A stretch of 64,000 nucleotides of DNA, from positions 1,736,001-1,800,000 of the forward strand of contig NZ_CP119992.1 of the NCBI RefSeq assembly GCF_029338575.1. The letters run 5' to 3'. Shown here in pieces: positions 52,342-60,610 of the stretch; position 1 is the stretch's first letter; each line of letters begins with the position of its first letter. The stretch comes from Halomarina halobia. Lineage in GTDB: Archaea; Halobacteriota; Halobacteria; Halobacteriales; Haloarculaceae. Position numbers and translations under genes: made by a program. The notes beneath the pieces are model-generated. The model had not been told where the DNA came from, searched no databases, and saw nothing but the letters and a program-made list of their open reading frames with translations.

Positions 52342-52677
52342 TCACTCGATCCGAATCCTGTCCCCGCGCCCCACCCCGTCGAGCGCGCCCGCCGGAAACT
52401 CGATCACGGTGTCCGCGACCGCGCGGCCGTAGCCGCGCCACGGGGCGAGCGTCGCAGTCCGCTGGACGACGCCGTCGCAGAGCCAGCAGGCGTCGATCGC
52501 GAAGGGGACGCAGAGCATGTGGATCCCCCGCCGAGCCTGCCGGCCGAAGGGGAAGACGAGCGCGTAGCCGTCGGGCACCGAGCGCCGGAACATCAACCCC
52601 CGTCCCTGGGCGAGCAGCCCCTCTGCCCGCTCGACCTCGGTCGCGAGCACCCGTCCCGACCCGTGCACGACGCGCAT
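52342..52677 (-). CDS. DUF192 protein
   Basis: A 111-residue DUF192 beta-barrel protein. Motifs are LATEVERAEGLLAQGRGLMF, YALVFPFGRQARRGIHMLCV and CDGVVQRTATLAPWRGYGRA, ending VIEFPAGALDGVGRGDRIRI. The family is widespread in archaea and bacteria without a known activity. The ATG at 52677 gives the family N-terminus; the longer upstream frame runs into the promoter of the protease gene. Confidence 0.85.
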   Translation of the reverse strand: MRVVHGSGRVLATEVERAEGLLAQGRGLMFRRSVPDGYALVFPFGRQARRGIHMLCVPFAIDACWLCDGVVQRTATLAPWRGYGRAVADTVIEFPAGALDGVGRGDRIRIE

Positions 52678-52799
52678 GTCCGAGGGAACGGTAGCGGTGG
52701 TAAAACAGTGTCGAGCGCGGGCCGAGATGGAATTCTGTAGGGAGTGAGATAATTTAATCACGCAATGGTTAAGTTGCTGAACTTTAGAGTCGTTCTCGG

Positions 52800-54989
52800 A
52801 TGCGAATCTGTACCATCGTACTGACAGCCCTGGTCGTGGCGTCGACCGCGACCGTGTGGATCGGGGGGGCCGCCGGGGGGGTGGCCCCGTCTCCCGAGAA
52901 CGCCTCTGCGTCGGTCGCCGGGACCAACCCCGCGGAGCGGCCCGTCGAGTACCGCCCGGCGGCGGTGACGCCGAACGACACGCGGCACCCCGTCGACGCA
53001 AACACGCTGCCCGAGGACGCGGCGGGCGCGAGCGGCGTCGGGACGAGCGCCGCCGGATCGGGCGGTGAGGCCGGATCGACCGACGCGCGCGAGGGCCAGA
53101 GGAAATACTTCCTCGCGCTCGACTACGCGAGCGGCGGGTACTACTTCAAGGAGTTCACCCTCCGGAAGGTCGGCGACGGGGTGGAGATCTGGGTCGCGGA
53201 GGACCTCGCGTGGTCGTCCGACGACCCGCGCGAGACGCCGCAGGTGACCGACGAACAGCTCGACTACCTCGCGGCGGAGTTCGACGGGAACATCCATCCG
53301 ACGGAGACCGAGCTGTTCGGCGAGCCCGCCGCGCGCAACGGGACCGAGGCGCTCGACGGGGCGCTCGGCCTGCCCGAGAACTACTGGCGGACCGATGGCC
53401 AGGGGCGCTCGGTCGTCCTCGTGGACAACGTCCGCGACGAGAACTACTACGACGCCGACTACCCCAACTACGTCGCCGGGTTCTACTCGCCGACCATCCA
53501 GCGGTACACCGACCGCAACGTCGTGACGGTCGACGCCTACGACTGGCAGCACCGTGTCGGTCCGAACGACGCGCCGTGGAAGGAACCGGGCGACGAGCGG
53601 AACCTCGCCTACCTCGTCGAGGGCACCTTCGCCCACGAGTACCAGCACCTCATCCACGGGGACCTCGATCCCGACGAGACGACGTGGGTGAACGAGGGGC
53701 TCTCGGACTTCGCGGAGTACGCGGTCGGCTACGGCCACCCCGAGGGGCACGTCAGCGCCTTCGAGGCGAGCCCCGACAACTCGCTGGTCGAGTGGGAGGA
53801 CGAGGGGGCCGTCAACGTCCTCGCTGACTACGGTCACGCCTACCTCTTTCAGCTGTACCTCTACGAGCAGTACGGCGAGGAGGTGATCGCGGAGATCGCC
53901 CGGGACGACGCGAACGGCATCGCGAGCGTCGAGGGCGCCCTCGACGCTCGCGGTCACGAGGGCGACTTCTACTCGCTCTACCAGGACTTCACGACCGCGA
54001 CCGTCACGGACGGCCTCGGGAACGCGAACAAGCCCCGCTACGAGTTCCGCACCATCGACCTCGACGTGAACACGACCGACCCGGACCGGGAGGCCGCCGC
54101 GTGGGGTGCCTCCCACACCACCGTCGACGCCGCGGGCGAGGGGCCGGTCGCGGGCGTCACGGTCGACGGCGTCGACTTCACGGGGACGGCCTGGACGACC
54201 GCCGCCGACCCGACCGGCTCCGGCGACGACGTCCTCTACAGCGGGCGGGGGAATCTCCTCGACAACCGCGCCATCTTCGCGGTCGACCTCGCGGACGCGG
54301 AGAACCCGGCGCTCACCTTCGAGACGTACTACGACATCGAGCGGGCGTGGGACTACGGCTTCGTGCAGGTATCGACCGACGGCGGCGAGACGTGGACCAG
54401 CCTCGAAAACGGGAACACCTCGACCGAACTCGCCGACGGCGCGCACCCCGACGTGGCGGCCAACGCCCCCGGCTTCACCGGGAGCACGAACGGCGCGTGG
54501 GTGACCGAGGAGTTCGACCTCTCGGCGTACGCGGGCCGGGAGGTACTCGTCGCCTTCCGCTACCGGACCGACTGGGCGGTCGCGAACGAGGGCTGGTACG
54601 TGCGCGACGTCGCGGTGTCCGGCACGGACGTGAGTTACGACGGGTCGAGCGCCGCGCCGTTCCGGAGCCTCCGCGAGGTGCGCGAGGACTACGTCGAGTA
54701 CCAGTTCACGACCGTCGGCGTGACGAACAACGGCAACTACCGCGTCCAGCAACTCGACATGCGGACGTTCGACGCCGGTGACGCCGAGGAGCTGAAGAAG
54801 TTCCTGCGCAACGGCAACTTCGAGGAGGTCGTCGTCTCGGCGACGTGGGCGGCCCCCGAGGGGGACACCGGCACCGTTCCCTACGACGTCGACCTCGAAT
54901 TCAGACAGACCGGGAAGAGGGGCGGGAACGGCGGCGGTAACGACGGCAACGGTCCCGGCAACGTCCCCGGGAGGGCGAAGGGTCGCTGA
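52800..54989 (+). CDS. Large secreted zinc metalloprotease
   Basis: A 729-residue secreted protein. It has a signal segment (TIVLTALVVASTATVWIGGA, 5-24) and a propeptide-like Gly/Ala/Ser-rich region to about 100. The gluzincin core has HEYQH (His279, Glu280, His283 in FAHEYQHLIHGDLD) and NEGLSDFAEYAVG with the third ligand Glu299. A C-terminal beta domain resembles the VEG domain of immune-inhibitor-A/M6 proteases (TFETYYDIERAWDYGFVQVS, then VSTDGGETWTSL). A Gly/Asn-rich tail ends the protein. It probably degrades extracellular protein. The AT-rich upstream region (52745-52795) holds the promoter. Confidence 0.85.
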   Translation: MRICTIVLTALVVASTATVWIGGAAGGVAPSPENASASVAGTNPAERPVEYRPAAVTPNDTRHPVDANTLPEDAAGASGVGTSAAGSGGEAGSTDAREGQRKYFLALDYASGGYYFKEFTLRKVGDGVEIWVAEDLAWSSDDPRETPQVTDEQLDYLAAEFDGNIHPTETELFGEPAARNGTEALDGALGLPENYWRTDGQGRSVVLVDNVRDENYYDADYPNYVAGFYSPTIQRYTDRNVVTVDAYDWQHRVGPNDAPWKEPGDERNLAYLVEGTFAHEYQHLIHGDLDPDETTWVNEGLSDFAEYAVGYGHPEGHVSAFEASPDNSLVEWEDEGAVNVLADYGHAYLFQLYLYEQYGEEVIAEIARDDANGIASVEGALDARGHEGDFYSLYQDFTTATVTDGLGNANKPRYEFRTIDLDVNTTDPDREAAAWGASHTTVDAAGEGPVAGVTVDGVDFTGTAWTTAADPTGSGDDVLYSGRGNLLDNRAIFAVDLADAENPALTFETYYDIERAWDYGFVQVSTDGGETWTSLENGNTSTELADGAHPDVAANAPGFTGSTNGAWVTEEFDLSAYAGREVLVAFRYRTDWAVANEGWYVRDVAVSGTDVSYDGSSAAPFRSLREVREDYVEYQFTTVGVTNNGNYRVQQLDMRTFDAGDAEELKKFLRNGNFEEVVVSATWAAPEGDTGTVPYDVDLEFRQTGKRGGNGGGNDGNGPGNVPGRAKGR

Positions 54990-55110
54990 TCGCCGCGGCG
55001 GCCAGGACCGACGGCGGCCACGGCACGTCGCGCGGCGTTACGCCGACCGCCGTCTCTCCTCGACGGCCGCGCGGGCGAGGGTTGAAATCGGAGGGCGCGC
55101 AACCCCGGGC

Positions 55111-55674
55111 ATGGAGAAGACGCCCGCCGGGTCGTCGGTCGGCGTGGACGACCCCTACGACTACGTCGAGCGGTGCGACCACCTCACCGACGACGGACGC
55201 TGCCGGTTCGCGTTCGAGCGCCCCGAGGCCGATCCGCGCTTCGCCGAGGCGCGCCGACTGGACGACTACGCCTGTCCCGTCGCCGAGGGGCGCTGGGAGT
55301 GGCGCGACTGTCCGCACATGCGCTGTCGAAACCGCGCGGGGGAGTGCGCCCGTTGCGGGATCGAGGAGGTCCGCATGGCCCACGACCGGGATCGCCCGCT
55401 GCTGGAGGAACACCACCTCTCCTACCGCGACGACTCGCACCTCTCCCACGAGATCACGGTCTCCCTCTGTCGGTGGTGTCACTCGAAGGTCCACGCCTCG
55501 TGGGCGCGCGTCGACGACGACGACGCGCCGGACCCGGAGGCCCTGGCCGCCCGCGAGGAGCGTCGGGGGCGCGAACTCGCCGAGTTCTCCTTCTCGACCG
55601 CGAGCGAGCGCGCCGGGCGGTCCAGCGACGATGGCCGCGACGAGCGCCACGGTCGCGGCGCTCACGACGAGTAG
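55111..55674 (+). CDS. DUF7097-type protein with HNH-like zinc motif
   Basis: A 187-residue acidic protein. An N-terminal Cys/His cluster (VERCDHLTDDGRCRFAF, then YACPVAEGRWEWRDCPHMRC) precedes an HNH-endonuclease-like module. That module has ECARCGIEEV, then LLEEHHLSYRDD, then SHEITVSLCRWCHSKVH, i.e. CxxC, HH, and CxxC-H-x3-H in the right order for a beta-beta-alpha-metal fold. The C-terminus is charged and disordered. Nuclease activity is inferred only from motif order; the protein could simply be a zinc-binding domain. No restriction or defence genes are adjacent. Confidence 0.78.
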   Translation: MEKTPAGSSVGVDDPYDYVERCDHLTDDGRCRFAFERPEADPRFAEARRLDDYACPVAEGRWEWRDCPHMRCRNRAGECARCGIEEVRMAHDRDRPLLEEHHLSYRDDSHLSHEITVSLCRWCHSKVHASWARVDDDDAPDPEALAAREERRGRELAEFSFSTASERAGRSSDDGRDERHGRGAHDE

Positions 55675-55778
55675 GCCGAACGACCCGCGGCGGGGAGCGT
55701 CACCGCCCCGGTACTGTCGGGAGGACCCGCGGGAAACGTTATCTCGTGACAACGAGAGAGAGTGTACGGGGGAGAGAG

Positions 55779-56210
55779 ATGGCAGTGACAACCCGAGACA
55801 ACATCGACATCGTACGACGGGAGATCGAGGAGGTGTGGAACGGCGACGACAGGGACGCGATCCCGGATTTCGTGACCGAGGGCTTCGTCTACCACAACCC
55901 GATGGTGGACGAGGAGATACGCGGGCCGGGGGGGTACCGCCACCTGATCGAGGAGTACCGCGAGGCCGTTCGGGACTTCGAGATGACCGTCGAGGAGATG
56001 TTCGGCGACGGGGACCGCGTCGCGACGCGGTTCACGACGCGGGGGACGGTCGAAGGCGAACTCCGCGGCGTCGAGGCGTCGGGCGAGCGCATCGAAGTGA
56101 CGGGCGTCGTCGTCGACCACCTGAGCGACGGAAAGATCGCGGAGCGGTGGGTCCACGACGACGCGCTCGGCATGCTCGAACAGCTTGGCGCGATCCCCGA
56201 CAACCGCTAG
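55779..56210 (+). CDS. SnoaL-like polyketide cyclase family protein
   Basis: A 143-residue NTF2-like protein of the SnoaL/ester cyclase group. Features are DNIDIVRREIEEVWNGDDRD, FVTEGFVYHNPMVDEEIRGP, GGYRHLIEEYREAVRDFEMT and WVHDDALGMLEQLGAIP. Such proteins bind small hydrophobic molecules in a cone-shaped barrel; the activity here is unknown. A purine-rich GGGGGAGAGAG directly before the ATG could act as a Shine-Dalgarno sequence but is very close to the start. Confidence 0.88.
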   Translation: MAVTTRDNIDIVRREIEEVWNGDDRDAIPDFVTEGFVYHNPMVDEEIRGPGGYRHLIEEYREAVRDFEMTVEEMFGDGDRVATRFTTRGTVEGELRGVEASGERIEVTGVVVDHLSDGKIAERWVHDDALGMLEQLGAIPDNR

Positions 56211-56255
56211 GCGGTCAGCGCGAACGCTTTCCTTTTTCGCCCGCGAAGGGATAGC

Positions 56256-56696
56256 ATGAGTTCAGCGAGCGCGAGCCGCCTCGGCCACGTCCACCTGAAG
56301 GTCCGCGACCTCGACCGCGCGATCGGCTTCTACGAGGCCGTCCTCGGCCTCTCGGTCGGCGAACGGTTACCGAGCTTCGCGTTCCTCTCGTTCGGCGAAC
56401 ACCACCACGACCTCGCGCTGCAGGCGGTCGGACCACACGCCGCGGCCCCCGGCCGCGGCGTCGGTCTCTACCACACCGCCTGGGAGGTGCCCGACGCGAC
56501 CGCCCTGCGGGAGAGCTACGAGACGCTCCGCGAGCGCGGCGTCGAGGTGTCGTCCGTCGACCATGGGATCAGCAAGGCGCTCTACTTCGACGATCCCGAC
56601 GGAAACGGCGTCGAGGTGTACCTCGACACGCGAGCGGAGAACGACCGCGATGAGTGGCGGGGCGAGAGCGCCCCGTTCGACCCGACGACCCTCTGA
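56256..56696 (+). CDS. VOC family protein (glyoxalase/dioxygenase fold)
   Basis: A 146-residue vicinal-oxygen-chelate protein. Repeat one starts RLGHVHLKVRDLDRAIGFYE (first metal His12 or His14). It then has LSFGEHHHDLALQAVG; repeat two has GLYHTAWEVPDATALRESYE and the terminal Glu in YFDDPDGNGVEVYLDT. The H...H...E pattern and length fit a metal-dependent VOC enzyme such as a catechol 2,3-dioxygenase-like or glyoxalase-like protein. Substrate unknown. It follows the SnoaL gene and converges on the TrmB gene, 1 bp apart. Confidence 0.9.
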   Translation: MSSASASRLGHVHLKVRDLDRAIGFYEAVLGLSVGERLPSFAFLSFGEHHHDLALQAVGPHAAAPGRGVGLYHTAWEVPDATALRESYETLRERGVEVSSVDHGISKALYFDDPDGNGVEVYLDTRAENDRDEWRGESAPFDPTTL

Positions 56697-56697
56697 C

Positions 56698-57519
56698 TCA
56701 GTCGTTGGAGAGGCCCTCGCCGGGCTCGGCGAGGGGCGACTCGGACAGGTCCGTGAACCCCCGATCCGCCGACGACACCTCGTGAACGAGCGAGACGAGG
56801 CGCGACCCGAGGCCGCCGGTGCTCAGGACGGCCGTCTCCCTCGCGGCGTCGTCCTCGATGCTGCTCAGCAGCGCGGCGGCGTCGTCGACGAGGAGGGTGC
56901 GGCCGATGGCGCGCCGATCCGTCCCGAGCGCCGGACGGGACGTGACGAACACCTGCGCGCCCGGGACCAGTTGCTCGACGTGGTTGCGGATCTCCTCCGA
57001 GGGCACCCTGACCAGCGTCGTCACGCCGCGGTCGAGCGCGACGCGGATCCACGGGATCGAGCGGGCGACGACGCGGTCGTCGTCCTGGACGACGATCACG
57101 ACCTCGCGCTCGGCGTCGTCGATGAGTTCGCGGCCCCGCTCGGCGACGTTCTCCTCGCCCGTGACGGTCCAGAACTCGTCGTCGTTTCGCCGGGGGGAGA
57201 CCTGCAACTCGGTGAGGCTGTCGCTTATCGTCTCGATGTGGGAACTGAACTCGTTCCGGAGCGTCCGGATCGCCGTCTCGGTGGGGACGCCCCGGTAGAC
57301 GCGGGGATTCGACTCCCGGATGTCGACGAGGCCGCGATCCCGCAACTGGTCGAGCGAGTCGTAGACGCGCGAGCGCGGGACGCCCGCGACCTTGCTGATC
57401 TCCTTCGCCGTCCCCTCCGAGAGCTGGGACAGCGCGACGAAGCACCTCGCCTCGTACTCCCTGAGACCGAGCTCTTCGAGGGAGTCGACCGCTCGCGTTT
57501 CGTGTTCGGTGTTTGCCAT
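56698..57519 (-). CDS. TrmB family transcriptional regulator
   Basis: A 273-residue TrmB-type regulator. The N-terminal winged helix is LREYEARCFVALSQLSEGTA, then EISKVAGVPRSRVYDSLDQL and the wing GLVDIRESNPRVYRGVP. A helical linker follows, then a C-terminal sensor domain of about 150 residues with ELIDDAEREVVIVVQDDD and RTLLVDDAAALLSSIEDDAA, as in TrmB proteins that act like a phospholipase-D fold. These usually regulate sugar or redox metabolism; the ligand and targets here are not evident. It faces the guaA gene across a 265-bp gap. Confidence 0.9.
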   Translation of the reverse strand: MANTEHETRAVDSLEELGLREYEARCFVALSQLSEGTAKEISKVAGVPRSRVYDSLDQLRDRGLVDIRESNPRVYRGVPTETAIRTLRNEFSSHIETISDSLTELQVSPRRNDDEFWTVTGEENVAERGRELIDDAEREVVIVVQDDDRVVARSIPWIRVALDRGVTTLVRVPSEEIRNHVEQLVPGAQVFVTSRPALGTDRRAIGRTLLVDDAAALLSSIEDDAARETAVLSTGGLGSRLVSLVHEVSSADRGFTDLSESPLAEPGEGLSND

Positions 57520-57784
57520 GACCAGGGTGCGTCCCTCGGCGTTCGGAGCCCGCCGCGCCTCCGACCAGACCGCTAGGACAGCGAGATTAACCTATGCACG
57601 CAAATAAGTGTGCGTCCTGATTATGCAGGTCGCGTATCCCGCGAGGCCGCCGCCTCGTCCGTCGTCGGGCGCGTCCGCGTCGCTCCACTACGGGTAGTCG
57701 AGTCGCGGGGGAGGCTGACCGACGCGAAACGGGGAGCGACGGTTTCCGGAGGTTTTTATCGGGGCACCGTCGTAGGTGCCAGCA

Positions 57785-58336
57785 ATGACCCGCATCGTCG
57801 TGGTGGATAACCACGGGCAGTTCACCCATCTCGAGCAGCGCGCGCTCCGCGACATGGGGGTGGACGTCTCGCTCGTCGACAACGCCACCCCCGCCGCCGA
57901 GGTCGACGCCGACGGCGTCGTGCTCTCCGGCGGCCCCGACATCGACCGCGCGGGCCGCAGCGCCGAGTACCTCGACCTCGGCGTCCCCGTGCTCGGCATC
58001 TGTCTCGGCATGCAGGTGATCGCCGACGAACTGGGCGGGCGCGTCGGCGGCGGCGACTACGGCGGCTACGCGGACGTGACCGTCGAGATCGTCGACGAGG
58101 ACGACCCCCTCGTCGGGTCGCTCGCCCCCGAGACGCGCGTCTGGGCGAGCCACGCGGACGAGGTGAAGGAACTGCCGCCGGGGTTCCGTCTCACGGCCCG
58201 CAGCGACGTCTGCGACATCGAGGCGATGGGCAACGCAGAGCGCGATCTCTACGGGGTCCAGTGGCACCCCGAGGTCGCCCACACGGAGGAGGGCGATGCG
58301 GTGTTCGAGAACTTCCTCGCGCGCTGTGAGGACTGA
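57785..58336 (+). CDS. guaA: GMP synthase glutaminase subunit (GuaA subunit A)
   Basis: A 183-residue class I glutaminase forming the amidotransferase half of archaeal two-subunit GMP synthase. The start is MTRIVVVDNHGQFTHLEQRA. The nucleophile is Cys73 in VPVLGICLGMQVIADELGG, and the His/Glu pair is in GVQWHPEVAHTEEG. VLSGGPDIDRAG is a subunit signature. The PP-ATPase subunit is elsewhere. A GTG nine bases earlier is an alternative start. An AT-rich GGTTTTTATCG about 30 bp before the ATG is the likely promoter. Confidence 0.94.
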   Translation: MTRIVVVDNHGQFTHLEQRALRDMGVDVSLVDNATPAAEVDADGVVLSGGPDIDRAGRSAEYLDLGVPVLGICLGMQVIADELGGRVGGGDYGGYADVTVEIVDEDDPLVGSLAPETRVWASHADEVKELPPGFRLTARSDVCDIEAMGNAERDLYGVQWHPEVAHTEEGDAVFENFLARCED

Positions 58337-58354
58337 GAGAGCCCTCATCCCACG

Positions 58355-60223
58355 ATGACGACGACCCAGGGCGACCTCGCGGACCTCTCGCGGTACATCT
58401 TCCGCGCGCCGAACTGGTACGCGAGCGTCGCCTTCTCGCTCATCATCGCCGCGCTCGCCGGCGTTGCGGCCTTCGACTCGCGCTACGTCCTCGAGGACGC
58501 CTGGCAGGGCGTCTTCTACATCGGGATCCCGACCGTCGTAGCGAGCGTGCTCACGCCCTGGGTCGACCGCCGCCTCGACGGCCAGTTGACGCCGAACCGC
58601 GCCTCCCTGCTCGCGCTGTTCTGCGAGCTCGTCACCGTCGGGATAATGACGCTCGCGGGCGTCGTCGCCATCCTCACGCCCCTCGGACAGCAGTTCGTCT
58701 TCGACGCGCTGCTGGTGGCGCTGGCGAGCGTCTTCGCCGTCCGGCTGCTGGTCGTGATGGCCGTCTCGCGCAAGTCGCTACTCATCGCGGCCGTCCCCGC
58801 GAGCATCCAGACGCTCGCGGCGGCGCTCCTGCTGTTCGTCTACAGCGGCACGATGACGTACCTCGAGATCGGCGGGCCGATCTTCCGGTCGTACCTCTCA
58901 CGGCCCGAGCGCGCCCCCGAGGCGCTGTCGCTCATCGTCCCGCAGGACTTCCTCCTGCTCGCCGTGATGTGCCTCCTCTACGGCGGGGCGGCGTGGCTGT
59001 TCGTCGTCATCATCGACACGCCGTGGAAGCGCGGGCTGGGCGTTAGCGTCCTCGACTTCGCCCGGGGGTTCATCGGCCACATCGCCGAGGGGACCCGCGA
59101 ACTCGAGGACTTCTTCGAGCAACTGGGCGAGGAGGCCATCGTTCCCGTCACCGTCCTCTCGTTCCGTCGGATCGAGGACGGCGTCGAGAAGGCACGGTTC
59201 GTTCTCCCGATGATCCACCCCGGTCCGATGGGCGAGATCGGGGGCGGTAACCTCCCGGCCCGCGTCGCGGCGAGTTCCGAGGGGATGGCCTTCCCGCCGC
59301 ACGCGACCGCGGGACACGACTTCAACCTCGTCACGGAGCGCGAGGTGGACACCGTCATCGAGGCGGCGACGCGCGCCCACGAGCGCATCGAGTACGCGCG
59401 GACGGCGAGCGAGAGCGTCCGGACGCTCGACGGGGAGGCGTCGATCCTCGGGCAGGCCTTCGGCGACGACGCGCTCCTCGTGGCGACCTACGCGCCCGGC
59501 TTCGCGGACGACGTCGAGTACGCCGTCGGCCTCTCCGCGGCCGCCGAGGCGCGCACGACCGGGCTCGACGACGTGATGCTCGTCGACGCGCACAACAGCA
59601 ACGACGGACTCGACGGCGAGACCCTCGGTCACGTCACGCCGGGGAGCCGTCGGTCGTTCTCGATGATCCAGGCCGCCGGCGAGGCGGGGCGACGGCTCGC
59701 CTCCGCGGAGCAGGGGCCGATCCGCCTCGGCGTGGCGTGGGATCGCACCCGGTGGACGCCCCAGGAGGGGATCGGCCCGCTCGGCGTACGCGTCGCGTGC
59801 GTCGAGGTCGGCGACCAGCGGACGGCCTACGTCCTCGTCGACGGGAACAACATGGAACCCGGCCTGCGGGCCCGCCTCGTGGCCGCGGTGACCGCCCGGA
59901 CCGGCGTCGACGAGGCCGAGATGATGACGACCGACACCCACATCGTCAACACCGTCAAGGCGGACAACCAGGTGGGGGCCGCCGTTCCGCACGACGAACT
60001 GGAATCGCTCGTCGCCGATCTCGTCGCGGACGCGCTGGCGGACCTGGAACCGGTCGAGGCGGGGATGGCCGTCGAGCGCGCCGAGGTGACGGTCTTCGGC
60101 AACGACCGGACCGAGACGCTCGCCAGCCACGCCAACGCGATGATCTCGATGGGCGGGGCACTCGCCGCCGCGTTCATCCTCGTCGTCGTCGCGGTGAGCG
60201 TGCTCATCTTCTTCGTCACGTGA
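58355..60223 (+). CDS. DUF2070 membrane protein
   Basis: A 622-residue archaeal membrane protein. About six hydrophobic helices lie in residues 20-230 (YASVAFSLIIAALAGVAAFD to LYGGAAWLFVVIIDTP). A large soluble domain of about 330 residues follows, with the conserved FVLPMIHPGPMGEIGGGNLP, HATAGHDFNLVTEREVD, VDAHNSNDG and MTTDTHIVNTVKADNQVGAA. The His/Asp-rich motifs suggest a metal-dependent hydrolase-like fold. One C-terminal helix ends it. Function unknown. It starts 18 bp after guaA and may be co-transcribed. Confidence 0.9.
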   Translation: MTTTQGDLADLSRYIFRAPNWYASVAFSLIIAALAGVAAFDSRYVLEDAWQGVFYIGIPTVVASVLTPWVDRRLDGQLTPNRASLLALFCELVTVGIMTLAGVVAILTPLGQQFVFDALLVALASVFAVRLLVVMAVSRKSLLIAAVPASIQTLAAALLLFVYSGTMTYLEIGGPIFRSYLSRPERAPEALSLIVPQDFLLLAVMCLLYGGAAWLFVVIIDTPWKRGLGVSVLDFARGFIGHIAEGTRELEDFFEQLGEEAIVPVTVLSFRRIEDGVEKARFVLPMIHPGPMGEIGGGNLPARVAASSEGMAFPPHATAGHDFNLVTEREVDTVIEAATRAHERIEYARTASESVRTLDGEASILGQAFGDDALLVATYAPGFADDVEYAVGLSAAAEARTTGLDDVMLVDAHNSNDGLDGETLGHVTPGSRRSFSMIQAAGEAGRRLASAEQGPIRLGVAWDRTRWTPQEGIGPLGVRVACVEVGDQRTAYVLVDGNNMEPGLRARLVAAVTARTGVDEAEMMTTDTHIVNTVKADNQVGAAVPHDELESLVADLVADALADLEPVEAGMAVERAEVTVFGNDRTETLASHANAMISMGGALAAAFILVVVAVSVLIFFVT

Positions 60224-60346
60224 GGACGTCGGCCGCTCCGTCCCGCGGTTCGCCGTCGGTCAACGTGGGGATCGTCGTGTGACGATCCGACAAAGTCTCG
60301 ATCGAGGAGAACCGCCAGTACCTTTATTGCCGTGGTGTGTCATACC

Positions 60347-60523
60347 ATGACTCGTATGGCAACCGCAGACACCGACCTGTTCGACGAGTTCCTGTCACAG
60401 CGTGGTCACACCACCGAGCGGCCGAGTTGGGAGCAGGACTATAACAAGAAACAGTGTCCCGAATGCGGTGGTCTCCACGACATGTCCGCCACGGAGTGTA
60501 CCGTCTGCGGGTGGGCTCCGTAG
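60347..60523 (+). CDS. Small zinc-finger protein (HVO_0416 type)
   Basis: A 58-residue protein. After TDLFDEFLSQRGHTTERPSW come KKQCPECGGLHDMSATECTV and CGWAP. Thus CPEC and CTVC form one zinc ribbon. It matches the short haloarchaeal zinc-finger family that I know as HVO_0416-type. A CCTTTATT box at 60321-60328 suits a leaderless start at 60347; the ATG at 60356 (MATADT) is the alternative. Function unknown; small zinc-finger proteins in haloarchaea affect diverse stress phenotypes. Confidence 0.82.
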   Translation: MTRMATADTDLFDEFLSQRGHTTERPSWEQDYNKKQCPECGGLHDMSATECTVCGWAP

Positions 60524-60610
60524 CCGACGACCGATCGTCGCTCGACGAACCGTTCGGGTTCCTTCTCGAAGTCACGTGACTTATACTGCAGGGAACCGTT
60601 CGTGGTCGCA

